A DNA stretch of 64,000 bases, from the NCBI GenBank assembly GCA_950097015.1, contig CATNEN010000007.1, positions 9,053,001-9,117,000 on the forward strand. The letters are read 5' to 3'. Origin of the DNA: Macrostomum hystrix. Its lineage: Eukaryota; Platyhelminthes; Macrostomidae. The notes under the pieces were generated by a model, which saw nothing but the letters and a program-made list of their open reading frames with translations, did no database searches and was not told the origin of the DNA. This document shows positions 32,701 to 43,979 of the stretch, piece by piece (positions within the stretch are counted from its first letter, which is position 1; each line of letters opens with the position of its first letter). A program made the translations under genes and the position numbers.

Positions 32701-35700
32701 AATAACATGAGAAGAATACTCAACCAACTTTCAATAATCGCTGTCATTTATTAAGGTCGGAAGAAGGCATTTTGTGTAAGACATCAAGCCAGGCCTCATG
32801 TCACTCACCCTCTTGTTTATGTCCTAATCCGGACATAATTAAACTTACCAGTCATGCCCCAACCACACTCTATCCTTCCCTCAAGAAGGAGACCTCCACC
32901 TGATGCCCCAACCACCCGATTTACTTCCCTCCAGAAGTAGACATCCACCCAACGCCCCAACCACTCTCTTTCCTTCCCTCCAGACGTAGACATCCACCCC
33001 ACACCCAACCACTCTCTTTCCTTCCCTCCAGACGTAGACATCCACCCCACACCCAACCACCCTCTTTCCTTCCCTCCAGACGTAGACATCCACCCCATAC
33101 CCAACCACCCTCTTTCCTTCCCTCCAGACGTAGACATTCACCCCACACCCAACCACTCTCTTTCCTTCCCTCCAGACGTAGACATCCGCCCCACACCCAA
33201 CCACCCTCTTTCCTTCCCTCCAGACGTAGACATCCACCCCACACCCAACCACCCTCTTTCCTTCCCTCCAGACGTAGACATCCACCCCACACCCAACCAC
33301 CCTCTTTCCTTCCCTCCAGACGTAGACATCCACCCCACACCCAACCACCCTCTTTCCTTCCCTCCAGACGTAGACATCCACCCCACACCCAACCACCCTC
33401 TTTCCTTCCCTCCAGACGTAGACATCCACCCCACACCCAACCACCCTCTTTCCTTCCCTCCAGACGTAGACATCCACCCCACACCCAACCACCCTATTTC
33501 CTTCCCTCCAGACGTAGACATCCACCCCACACCCAACCACCCTCTTTCCTTCCCTCCAGACGTAGACATCCACCCCACACCCAACCACCCTCTTTCCTTC
33601 CCTCCAGACGTAGACATCCACCCCACACCCAACCACCCTCTTTCATTCACATGCGCTGGGGACACCCACACTAACTATAAACCTTAAACTAAGATAAATA
33701 TTACCTCTTCTTGCTGATTTAGAACTAACTCAAAAGTTTATTTTCTAGTCACTTTTTAACGAGATTTTACCCGATTTTACTGGTTAATAAATCAAACTGT
33801 GCAATTTTATAAAATAATTCGAAATTTCGCATGACTTTGACGGACCCGTTTGAAAGCCTTCAGCAAGCCGGTCGTGGTGCCAAACTGACGCCTTCTGGCC
33901 TCCTTGGTGAGGATGGAGATCAAGTCCCGCGAGAAAGTGTAGCTCACCTAGCGATAGTTAGATGCAAGTTTATTATAACCACTCATCAAACTCATCAATA
34001 AAATGTTTGAAAGAAAGTTTGACTAAAAGCCCGTTGGACTACTGGTATTTAGTAGCAGATGTAGTAGCGAACTGACTATTTGTCTAACACAGAAAAATAA
34101 TGCTCTCTTACATAGCAGAGTTCGTCAATGTTGCCAAACAAGTCCTCAGGCTCCACGAACATCAGGTGACCGTCAACCTGAAGCTTCTTCAGTGGCTCAA
34201 AGAAGCACTGCGGGTCAGTGCAAGGGTGCTTCAAGTACGAAGAGGTTTTTAGCGTCTCAAATCCGGGTCAATTTCGATTGGTTTTGGATCGATTCCTGAT
34301 TAATCATGGATACGCTTTGCATGAAATTCGACCCTCTCAGACCTCACTCCAGATAGGTCTAGGCAAGGTCGTACCGGCATCGAGTCGGTAATCATATGTT
34401 TGAGTCGCTCCTATCAGTGGTACTGAAGTCTAACAGCCTGAATCTAACTTTAATTACTGGTTTGAGGATGAGCGAATGGGATAAAAATCCTGCTAAAAAG
34501 CTAAGTGATGGCTGTTCCAGGTTCTCTGACAGGAGGCGGCTCACCTGAAGCGGGCGGGGATATAATTATGAGCTAATTAGCGAGAACACAGCTGCTGATG
34601 GGGATGGGAGGTGCGTCATCTGACGCAGCTGCTCGTTCCCGATTCGCGGACTCATTGCGCAAGAGAAAACGCAAGAAGAATAAGCGGCAGCTGTAAAAGT
34701 GCATTGCGGACTGGAACCAGTCACGCAGGATGGCAGCAGTTGTGCCAGTAACGAGAATATGGATATCTTGCTGCCTAAAAACAGTCGCAACCCTGGGCTG
34801 AAATAATTGGAAGAAGCGGAACCGCTTTGGCCACTCTTAGAGGGTCCAATACAATGAAACTTTTATGCCACATTTAAACACGAATCTGTACCAGAACGAG
34901 CACTCAATCTCATGTCGACAGGGTTCACTTTTTAACTGAACTCCAGCCAGAAATTCCATTTCCCACTTGAGTGCTAAAAAATTGATGCAGCCGAGCTACG
35001 GGGTTCCCCCACCCAGCAACGGGGATCAGGGATGGCTTGAAGTAAAAAAACTTCCCCGCAAGAGGATTGTGATAAAAAAGAAAAACACGTGCTTTTTGGA
35101 GCACGACCCGCTGCAAGCTTTGCAAGCAGACAGAGTTCGAGTCACGGCTTTTACCTCCTCGATTCCACCTGTTGTGTCTTTGCACTCGCGTTGCCTGATT
35201 CCAGGCACCGTGGGTACTCTGACTTAAGAAAAGCGCTGCTCGGAAAGAGACTCATGAAAAACAGAAGGGTCATGCACACAGAGGCATGCAGGTACAAGCT
35301 CAAACAGGGGTGTACCGGTACATCCAATAATTTCACTGTGTAGACTACAAAAGTATTGACATTCAACCACCTCACTCCATCACCCACCTCACCCCATCAC
35401 CCACCTCACTCCAGTACGCACCTCACTCCATCACCCGCCTCATTCCATCACCCACCTCACTCCATCACCCACGTCACTTCATCACACACCTCACCAATTT
35501 TTTACCCACTTAATTCTAGCTCACTTCATTCGTTTACCCACTTGTAACCTTAAGCGCATCACACTGCTTCGATTCTTTTCACACGAGTAGTTTTAAAATT
35601 GTACTCACGTGCTTCAGCACCATCAGGTAATCAATCAGAAATTTGAGCTCAGATTTGAACAGCTCCCAGACGGCCTCGCGCCTCAATCGCTCCGTGTCCT

Positions 35701-38700
35701 CCAGTCCAGCCGGCTGCGCGGCTGTCGAAGAGGATGAGGACGACGACATCGAGGAGCAGGGCCGGGCGGCGGCCGATGCGGACTCGCGGTCGAACAGCTC
35801 CCGCCAGTGGGTATTCTGCGGGCGCGGGTTTGTGACGGAGCTGAAAACCTGCCCTGAGTACCTTCTGACTTGAGCACTGATAGATTTGCACCTCTAGAGC
35901 TGCTCTACTCAACTAGAAAGATATTTGCAATGCCCAAAGCGATTCCAACCAGCAGCTTGAGTCCCTTCCAACCTTAAATGACATCAAATATGTGTCGCGA
36001 AACTCCGAGGTCTTAAGCGAGCTGAGCACGTCCTGCAGGTCGGCGAGGCTCTCGCGGCCTTTGCTGCGCTTCTTTTCAATCTGCGTCGGAAATTTCGATG
36101 GCGGGGCTGGCACATTGTTTAATTAGCAGAGGGATGAGCACAGGTCGAAAACAGAACATATGCAAAGAGGACTGAGCTGGGCATGGCCATAAAGAAACGA
36201 ACTAAATAATATTCCTAGAAATGCAGAGGAAAATAAAAATTTTAGATTGGGACGCAAGCGCAGTGAGGATTGGATTTGAGTTGCATGGATGGATCAAGGG
36301 AGCCGGGGCAGCAGGCTGTGCCGGCAGATTGAGCAGATGGTCACGCCATTTGAGCATCAGTCCGCATCTGTCACATCTCAGCCCTGCGCTCAAGGCCCTG
36401 ACCTGCCCCTCAACAAGGGAAAGTCTCTCCTACTAACAGGATTTGAGACTCGGTTTTGCGCTACCGTTTCCTTTCGCAGCGAAGCACTTTCTATGCAACT
36501 GTACGATGGTGGGCAGCGCAGTCACCAGCCACGGAGTTTGGCAAACAAGATCCCACAATCCTGAGATCGATACAAAATCAATCTCACAATGCCACAGACT
36601 TACCAGGTTCAAGAAGGACATCCCTCGGCGTTTGGAGCTTTCTGAAAGGAAAGAGTGAATGCAGGATGCCCAACTCGATCGACTGTGTCATCAGCACCAC
36701 TGACGATGAGACCTGTGCACAGATAGATTCTCACCGTCGTTAGGCGAAAACGCCTGCAGTGTCTTCTGTGTGAGGTCCGCAATGGTGTTCTGCTTCTTGA
36801 GGATCTTCTTGCTCTTCTCCTTCAGCATGTCCATCCTGGGCAGCACCTCCGCGTTCAGCTCCAGCGAGCTCCGGCGCCGCTTGGGCTCCTCGCTTGGGTT
36901 AAAAATAGTATGAGTTCGGGGCGCGCGTAAAAAAATCAACTATTCAAAGCAGACACATTTTCTGTAGGAACACAGGGTCGATACCAGAGCAACAAGAATC
37001 GGTATCAGAGCAACACGAATCGGTATCAGAGCAACACGAATCGGTATCAGAGCAACAAGAATCGGTATCAGAGCAACACGAATCGGTATCAGAGCAACAC
37101 GAATCATCAGAGCAACACGAATCGGTATCAGAGCAACACGAATCATCAGAGCAACACGAATCGGTATCAGAGCAACACGAATCATCAGAGCAACAAGAAT
37201 CGGTATCAGAGCAACACGAATCATCAGAGCAACACGAATCGGTATCAGAGCAACACGAATCATCAGAGCAACACGAATCGGTATCAGAGCAACAAGAATC
37301 GGTATCAGAGCAACAAGAATCGGTATCAGAGCAACACGAATCGGTATCAGAGCAACAAGAATCGGTATCAGAGCAACACGAATCGGTATCAGAGCAACAC
37401 GAATCATCAGAGCAACACGAATCGGTATCAGAGCAACAAGAATCGGTATCAGAGCAACACGAATCATCAGAGCAACACGAATCGGTATCAGAGCAACAAG
37501 AATCGGTATCAGAGCAACAAGAATCGGTATCAGAGCAACACGAATCGGTATCAGAGCAACACGAATCATCAGAGCAACACGAATCGGTATCAGAGCAACA
37601 AGAATCATCAGAGCAACACGAATCGGTATCAGAGCAACACGAATCATCAGAGCAACACGAATCGGTATCAGAGCAACACGAATCGGTATCAGAGCAACAA
37701 GAATCGGTATCAGAGCAACAAGAATCGGTATCAGAGCAACACGAATCATCAGAGCAACACGAATCGGTATCAGAGCAACAAGAATCGGTATCAGAGCAAC
37801 ACGAATCGGTATCAGAGCAACAAGAATCGGTATCAGAGCAACAAGAATCGGTATCAGAGCAACAAGAATCGGTATCAGAGCAACACGAATCGGTATCAGA
37901 GCAACAAGAATCGGTATCAGAGCAACACGAATCGGTATCAGAGCAACACGAATCATCAGAGCAACACGAATCGGTATCAGAGCAACAAGAATCGGTATCA
38001 GAGCAACACGAATCGGTATCAGAGCAACACGAATCATCAGAGCAACACGAATCGGTATCAGAGCAACAAGAATCGGTATCAGAGCAACACGAATCGGTAT
38101 CAGAGCAACACGAATCGGTATCAGAGGAACACGAATCGGTATCAGAGCAACACGAATCGGTATCAGAGCAACACGAATCATCAGAGCAACACGAATCGGT
38201 ATCAGAGCAACAAGAATCGGTATCAGAGCAACAAGAATCGGTATCAGAGCAACAAGAATCGGTATCAGAGCAACACGAATCGGTATCAGAGCAACAAGAA
38301 TCGGTATCAGAGCAACACGAATCATCAGAGCAACACGAATCGGTATCAGAGCAACACGAATCATCAGAGCAACACGAATCGGTATCAGAGCAACAAGAAT
38401 CGGTATCAGAGCAACAAGAATCGGTATCAGAGCAACAAGAATCGGTATCAGAGCAACAAGAATCGGTATCAGAGCAACACGAATCATCAGAGCAACATGA
38501 ATCGGTATCAGAGCAACAAGAATCGGTATCAGAGCAACAAGAATCGGTATCAGAGCAACACGAATCGGTATCAGAGCAACACGAATCGGTATCAGAGCAA
38601 CACGAATCATCAGAGCAACACGAATCGGTATCAGAGCAACAAGAATCATCAGAGCAACACGAATCGGTATCAGAGCAACACGAATCATCAGAGCAACACG

Positions 38701-41700
38701 AATCGGTATCAGAGCAACAAGAATCGGTATCAGAGCAACAAGAATCGGTATCAGAGCAACAAGAATCGGTATCAGAGCAACACGAATCGGTATCAGAGCA
38801 ACACGAATCGGTATCAGAGCAACAAGAATCGGTATCAGAGCAACACGAATCGGTATCAGAGCAACACGAATCATCAGAGCAACACGAATCGGTATCAGAG
38901 CAACAAGAATCGGTATCAGAGCAACAAGAATCGGTATCAGAGCAACAAGAATCGGTATCAGAGCAACACGAATCGGTATCAGAGCAACAAGAATCGGTAT
39001 CAGAGCAACACGAATCGGTATCAGAGCAACACGAATCGGTATCAGAGCAACAAGAATCGGTATCAGAGCAACACGAATCGGTATCAGAGCAACAAGAATC
39101 GGTATCAGAGCAACATGATTCGATGTTTCGTCTCACCCGTTATCCTCATTTCCCGACTCGTTGGGACTTCTGTCCGGGCTCTTCGCATCGCCGATCAAGT
39201 TCTGAAATGCCCGTCGGCGGTGGTGGAGTTTGGAGGAAAAGTTCGTCTAAGAAACAAAAAATGTGGAATGCCCCCAGATTATGATTTGTTTATTGAAGAC
39301 GACACTCGGAGCTAGGCTAGAAGACTCGCACTCTCCAGATGATTCTCCAGGTCTTAAAAAACCTAGACTGCCTGCAATCGGCTCAGTTTGGCTGAGTCCC
39401 GCTTGCTCAGAAAACTTCTTATAAAGCACTCGAGCGTCAGATAGCCAGGCTCAGTCGCTGAGAAGGCCGCGGTACCTTAAATGGGCTGGCCCAAATGCGC
39501 CAACCTCCACCGTCTTCGCAGCGCGAGGCAGTGCGACCGGCTCTCGAGTTGACGTTTTTTCTGCCGACCAGGCCCGGGGGCTTAGGCGGATTAATCAGGG
39601 CGCGCTACAAGACCCGCGGAGGGGGCGGGTGCCACCGATCGCCTTGTCTGTCGCGTCGCCTGCCCCGAATGTGCCTCATTAACTGAGGCCCCACCTGTCA
39701 TGTGGAACGCTGAAGCCGCCGCCGCCAACCTTCCTGAGCCGCTGCCGGCCTGAGCTGCCCGGCTGGCTTGCCTCTCATCTCATCTGTTCAGTCACGTGGT
39801 GCGCCCCCTGGAGCGCGGCTTAGTAGCGATGCTCCGTGGCATCTCATGCTGCTCACCTTGGAATTGTAGATGGCTGCCCTGCGGCCCCTGCGGCGCAGGT
39901 TCTCCTTGCTGGGCTCAGTCTCTGGCTCTTCATCATTGTCGCTGGTCAGGCTGGCACTGCTGCCGTGCCGCTTGATCTGTATGGGGCAGAGCAGTGAATA
40001 ATTTTATCCTCAGCTAAAATCCCCACTTCTACTTACTCATGCCCCCGTCTCACAGCCTACTGTTCCAGGCCTCACCAACACCGGCTGAACGGCTTTCTCA
40101 GTGAAGGCCTTGGCGCTGTAGGTGTTAGTTCTCTTCAGCACCGACAGCCGGCTGGCGCCGCCGCCACCGCGGCTGTCTGTCGGGCGAGATCTGCTCTGCA
40201 TGACTGCGTCGGCTCGTCCTCGCGTGGGTGCCTTCGCACACGCCCCGCTCTGCGCGCTGCACCGGCTTCTTCTGCTTCAGCCCCACTCGCCCCACCCCCC
40301 TCCCCTCTGATTAACAGACCTAAGCGGCCTGATTGGCTGGCGGGTGGCTCAGCAGTGCCAAGATCGGGCGATCTGGCAACGCCATCTGCCTTTTGCCTCA
40401 GCCATTGTTTGAACGAATAATGGCTGCTGCCCGTTCCGACCCCACCCTCAGCTCCGCAGTGAATGGCTCTGCAATGTCGCAGCAGGTGAGACCTGGCCCG
40501 GGCTTGGGCCAGCTCTTCACTGATCGACAGGAATGGAAGAACAGAGGGAAAGTGGGAGAACATCAAGAGAGGCATTAATGCGGATAGTCTGGCAGTCTGC
40601 GAATTTGCTGCTTGCTGAGAACATTTGCTGCATGAATGCCAGGCCGAATCACTGAGAGGTGATCTTGTCAGATGCAGTGATCTCAGAAGCGTTGGAGATT
40701 ACCCCCCGGATACTGTATGCTCAGTTTGCTCAGATACTGTATGCTCAGTTTGCTCAGATACTGTATGCTCAGTTTGCTTAGATACTGTATGCTCAGTTTG
40801 CTCAGATACTGTATGCTCAGTTTGCTCAGATACTGTATGCTCAGTTTGCTCAGATACTGTATGCTCAGTTTGCTCAGATACTGTATGCTCAGTTTGCTCA
40901 GATACTGTATGCTCAGTTTGCTCAGATACTGTATGCTCAGTTTGCTCAGATACTGTATGCTCAGTTTGCTCAGATACTGTATGCTCAGTTTGCTCAGATA
41001 CTGTATGCTCAGTTTGCTCAGATACTGTATGCTCAGTTTGCTCAGATACTGTATGCTCAGTTTGCTCAGATACTGTATGCTCAGTTTGCTCAGATACTGT
41101 ATGCTCAGTTTGCTCAGATACTGTATGCTCAGTTTGCTCAGATACTGTATGCTCAGTTTGCTCAGATACTGTATGCTCAGTTTGCTCAGATACTGTATGC
41201 TCAGTTTGCTCAGATACTGTATGCTCAGTTTGCTCAGATACTGTATGCTCAGTTTGCTCAGATACTGTATGCTCAGTTTGCTCAGATACTGTATGCTCAG
41301 TTTGCTCAGATACTGTATGCTCAGTTTGCTCAGATACTGTATGCTCAGTTTGCTCAGATACTGTATGCTCAGTTTGCTCAGATACTGTATGCTCAGTTTG
41401 CTCAGATACTGTATGCTCAGTTTGCTCAGATACTGTATGCTCAGTTTGCTCAGATACTGTATGCTCAGTTTGCTCAGATACTGTATGCTCAGTTTGCTCA
41501 GATACTGTATGCTCAGTTTGCTCAGATACTGTATGCTCAGTTTGCTCAGATACTGTATGCTCAGTTTGCTCAGATACTGTATGCTCAGTTTGCTCAGATA
41601 CTGTATGCTCAGTTTGCTCAGATACTGTATGCTCAGTTTGCTCAGATACTGTATGCTCAGTTTGCTCAGATACTGTATGCTCAGTTTGCTCAGATACTGT

Positions 41701-43237
41701 ATGCTCAGTTTGCTCAGATACTGTATGCTCAGTTTGCTCAGATACTGTATGTTCAGTTTGCTCAGATACTGTATGTTCAGTTTGCTCAGATACTGTATGC
41801 TCAGTTTGCTCAGATACTGTATGCTCAGTTTGCTCAGATACTGTATGCTCAGTTTGCTCAGATACTGTATGCTCAGTTTGCTCAGATACTGTATGCTCAG
41901 TTTGCTCAGATACTGTATGTTCAGTTTGCTCAGATACTGTATGCTCAGTTTGCTCAGATACTGTATGCTCAGTTTGCTCAAATCGAAACTGTCACACCAA
42001 TGCACTATCTACAGCTATATGCCTTGCATAGAGCATTGATCAGTTATTTCCCTGAGACACAGCAGGTGAAAGTGAAAGCTCCGGCATGGCGAGAAGATCA
42101 AAGCGAAAGGATCGAGTGACGCTGGCGTGGGAGTTTTCCTGCAGAATCCAGCAATGGGATGCTTCATTTCGCCTGAAACAGACAACAGTCTGCAGCAGCC
42201 CCTCAGGATAGCCTTTTGTGCTGTCAACAGGCTTTGAATCCCCGCTTGAAATATTACAATGGCAATTTGTCATCCCTCTTAATGCAGCCCCGGGAAAGCT
42301 TCTCTCCCAGGCTTCCGTCCGCATCTATTCTCCGCGAGTCCCGGGTGCTCTAAATTCAACAATTCGGTCTCCCAGCTCATTAACTCTTCCGAATCCACAG
42401 CTTCACCCGGTCAACCCGTCTCCGACAGCCTACTCATAGTAGGCGCGCAACGATAAAACGCTACTCATACAGGCCTTTAAAACGGAGCTCACCGGCAACC
42501 GGAGGCTCGGCACCTGGAGGGTGACGCACTGGCGGCCTGAGTTCACCTGCAGTGGCACCGTGGACTCGGCCTGGTTGATGGCTGCGAAAGGGAGTCGGAC
42601 GCGGTGGCAGTGCATTCAGCTCATGAGCGCGGGAAAAGTACATTTCTAGCCCATGCCAACACTAGCATGCCATGAAAGCTTGTCACTCTCTACCTCACCT
42701 GTCCGCCTCGTAGCCACCGCGGAGGGCACATCGCGGGCCCATGGCACAGGTGAGATCGCTGGCGACACCAGAACGTCATCCCGATCGCGCGGATTTTCGC
42801 CGGAATCACTGTCGTCGCCTCGGCCACCTCCGCGCCGGCTGGCTGCTCCCTGATGCTCGTAGGCGCAGAGCTCGTCCATCATGGCTGCCGTATCCTCCTC
42901 GGTCTCCAACTGCAGCACCAGGTGGGGTCGGTGGAACTTTACGAATTCTCTTGAGGGTGAATCCGCTTCGCTACCCGCTACAACAGCGGCCGCGGCGGCA
43001 ACGGCGGAGGCAGCAGCGGTGTTTGCGGCGGCAGCCTCCGCCTTAGAGTCCAGCTCATGCTCGGCCTCCGCTTCCGTTTCTTCTGCCTCGGTCTCCGTCG
43101 CCGACTCGACGGAGGCCACGGGCGCTAAGGACAGGGGCGAGGACGGGCTCTGGGCCACGGCAGCGCCGCCCCTCTCAGCTGGGCTGCTGTGTGTGCGGAG
43201 TGAGGAGTTGCTGGCTTCGAAGCCAAAAAGGAGCCGA
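26732..43237 (-). CDS. PLEKHG7: PLEKHG7-like RhoGEF (DH-PH), at least 18 exons
   Basis: Minus-strand exons: ~43237-42699, 42581-42493, 40195-40076, 39976-39857, 39201-39137, 36892-36735, 36641-36604, 36080-35973, 35815-35609, 34207-34112, 33947-33846, 32639-32541, 32407-32233, 31718-31509, 31362-31280, 31144-31018, 28162-28065 and 27952-26732 (stop). All junctions keep phase, giving over 1,000 residues. The DH domain runs from RREAVWELFKSELKFL through DLFGNIDELCY, FHNYCLNYH and LKIADLLVAPMQHCTKMPLL. The DH-PH link has IWPPITELE, a PLEKHG7-like phrase. The PH domain contains VEIYCFLFDDILLLTK, RQPIALDRF and YTLQTATDQQKVTWLDQL. The 400-residue tail is low complexity with an acidic run, PPPVPPRRRP (SH3 ligand type) and poly-Gln. 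DH-PH proteins exchange nucleotide on Rho GTPases at membranes. The 5' end is uncertain: the frame is open to ATG 43413, and ATG 40201 is an alternative start. Confidence 0.85.
28163..31017. other. Large intron of the PLEKHG7-like gene
   Basis: Flanking exons join in phase 1 with no need for more coding sequence. No repeat or nested gene was recognised in this 2.9 kb. Confidence 0.55.
31866..31965. repeat. Short 22-bp tandem array (about 4 units)
   Basis: Variants of GTCGTTATAGAAGCGTTTGA occur in a row with increasing divergence toward the right. It lies in a PLEKHG7-like intron, next to a SINE-like element. Confidence 0.75.
31965..32105 (-). mobile_element. tRNA-derived SINE family 3
   Basis: On the minus strand it starts TAGCCTAGAGGTTAGAGC (A-box pattern) and reaches AGAGTTCTAATCTC (B-box pattern, 32029-32042) at tRNA-like spacing. 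A non-tRNA body with CTAGCCGACTTTGCTAGGCG follows. Confidence 0.6.
32080..32155. repeat. 16-bp tandem repeat made of the SINE head
   Basis: CTAGAAGCTCCCCAGG occurs 4-5 times in perfect tandem. The unit is the 5' edge of the adjoining tRNA-like element, so the head seems to have been amplified locally. Confidence 0.85.
32860..33648. repeat. 48-bp minisatellite, about 16 units
   Basis: The unit contains CCCTCTTTCCTTCCCTCCAG, then ACGTAGACATCCACCCCACA and CCCAACCA. Units are nearly identical in the centre, with degenerate units at the left edge (32860-32960). It lies in the PLEKHG7-like intron between exons 33846-33947 and 32541-32639. The period is divisible by 3, so long spurious frames result. 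Confidence 0.95.
35360..35500. repeat. 18-bp tandem repeat (CACCTCACTCCATCACCC)
   Basis: About seven imperfect units, with CACGTCACTTCATCACAC-type variants at the right edge. Intronic in the PLEKHG7-like gene. Confidence 0.8.
36604..36641 (-). CDS. PLEKHG7: 38-nt microexon of the PLEKHG7-like gene
   Basis: On the minus strand CTTTCAG precedes and GTAAGT follows a 38-nt segment that reads ESSKRRGMSFLNL with the incoming phase-1 G. Without it, exon 36892-36735 (phase 1 out) would meet exon 36080-35973 and hit a stop at once; with it the phase closes exactly. The residue run is basic and serine-containing, like the flanking exons. Confidence 0.75.
36960..39117. repeat. 2.2-kb array of mixed 21- and 18-bp units
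   Basis: Units are CGGTATCAGAGCAACAMGAAT (21 bp) and CATCAGAGCAACACGAAT (18 bp), roughly 105 in all. Two variable sites, the presence of the GGT triplet and C or A in AAC-A-M-G, mark unit types in no simple period. It fills the PLEKHG7-like intron between exons 39137-39201 and 36735-36892. Predicted Cys-Ser-Asp-rich or Ile-Pro-Val-rich proteins are array translations; reading past the exon donor gives GGG TGA at once. Confidence 0.97.
40709..41980. repeat. 24-bp minisatellite, about 53 near-identical units
   Basis: The unit is GATACTGTATGCTCAGTTTG plus CTCA. Only a few single-base variants are seen (GTTCAG for GCTCAG near 41750-41780 and 41920; one CTTAGA near 40778). Strong homogeneity points to recent expansion. 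It lies in the PLEKHG7-like intron between exons 42493-42581 and 40076-40195. Confidence 0.97.
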
Positions 43238-43413
43238 CTAGGAGAATGAACTTGTGCCAAGATATAGAAGTTCATCTCAGAAAGAGAATTGGTTTCGTGA
43301 GTGAAAACTGTCTGCTTGAACGGAACCCATCCTTGTCTGCCCACTGGGGGGCTCAGGTCGGTGACTACTGCGACTGCTACATAAAGGGGTATTACAAACG
43401 GATGTTCGTTCAA
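42699..43413 (-). CDS. PLEKHG7: 5' coding exon of the PLEKHG7-like gene, extent uncertain
   Basis: The donor ACAG/GTGAGG at 42699 joins exon 42581-42493 in phase 1 to read TRRTAINQAESTVPL. The exon has an Ala/Glu-rich low-complexity stretch, then FVKFHRPHLVLQLETEEDTA and a Gly/Arg/Asp-rich linker. The open frame reaches ATG 43413, but an acceptor at about 43238 (TCTCCTAG) could also start it. Assignment to the RhoGEF rests on phase and strand; a separate small gene is possible. Confidence 0.55.
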
Positions 43414-43979
43414 TGACAGTACGGCTCAGGCCATGTCGCTAACGGCACTCACACGCCGAACGCACAGGTATGTCTGTCAGAATCGTCTTTGCTGCAAAAG
43501 CAGATTATTGCCGATGCCGCTGCAGCTGCAAAATAGCTGCTCTCCGGCTTTGATTAAAAAGCAATGGGCGGAAAACACGCGCAAGTCTGAGGTTGGTGCG
43601 ATGAAGCAGAGGGTGGGAGCTGGCCCGCCTAATTTGAGGGCGTCACGCAATGAGAACTCGATTCAGTCTGAAGGAGCCTTCGAGAGCGGCTATTCCTGGA
43701 CTGCCTGACAGAGTCAAGGCATGTTCTGAGGCATGTATTTCGGCCGCCAAATATGGCAATGACAAACTCAACTTAAGCTTGCTGGTACATACGCTCAGCG
43801 CAACTACGCTTTCATTGAAGCAGGACCAAAAAAGTTTCGGCCATTGAAAAGCGACTTAACTGGAGATATGGGAAAGCATCACTACCTGTTCCACCTTGCC
43901 ACTTTATCTGCAGTTTGTGACAACAGATGCGGCGCACTAGAATGACATTCCCGCATCGATGGTGTCAACGAAAATTTGG

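Noticed and set aside
32881-33671. Gly/Trp/Arg-rich repeat proteins on the minus strand
   Set aside because: Translations of the 48-bp array inside a PLEKHG7-like intron whose flanking exons join in phase without it.
36944-39136. A 730-residue Cys-Ser-Asp-rich frame and a 644-residue Ile-Pro-Val-rich frame on the minus strand
   Set aside because: Pure translations of the 21/18-bp array. They lie in an intron, have no start context, and the host exon would hit TGA straight after its donor.
40076-40201. ATG at 40201 as the only start of the RhoGEF
   Set aside because: It is possible, but an in-phase acceptor (ATGCAG before 40195) and two phase-matched upstream exons favour a longer N-terminus. 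Kept as an alternative start.
40625-42039. Three long frames (440-468 codons) on both strands
   Set aside because: Produced by a 24-bp tandem repeat with a period divisible by 3; no non-repeat coding content.
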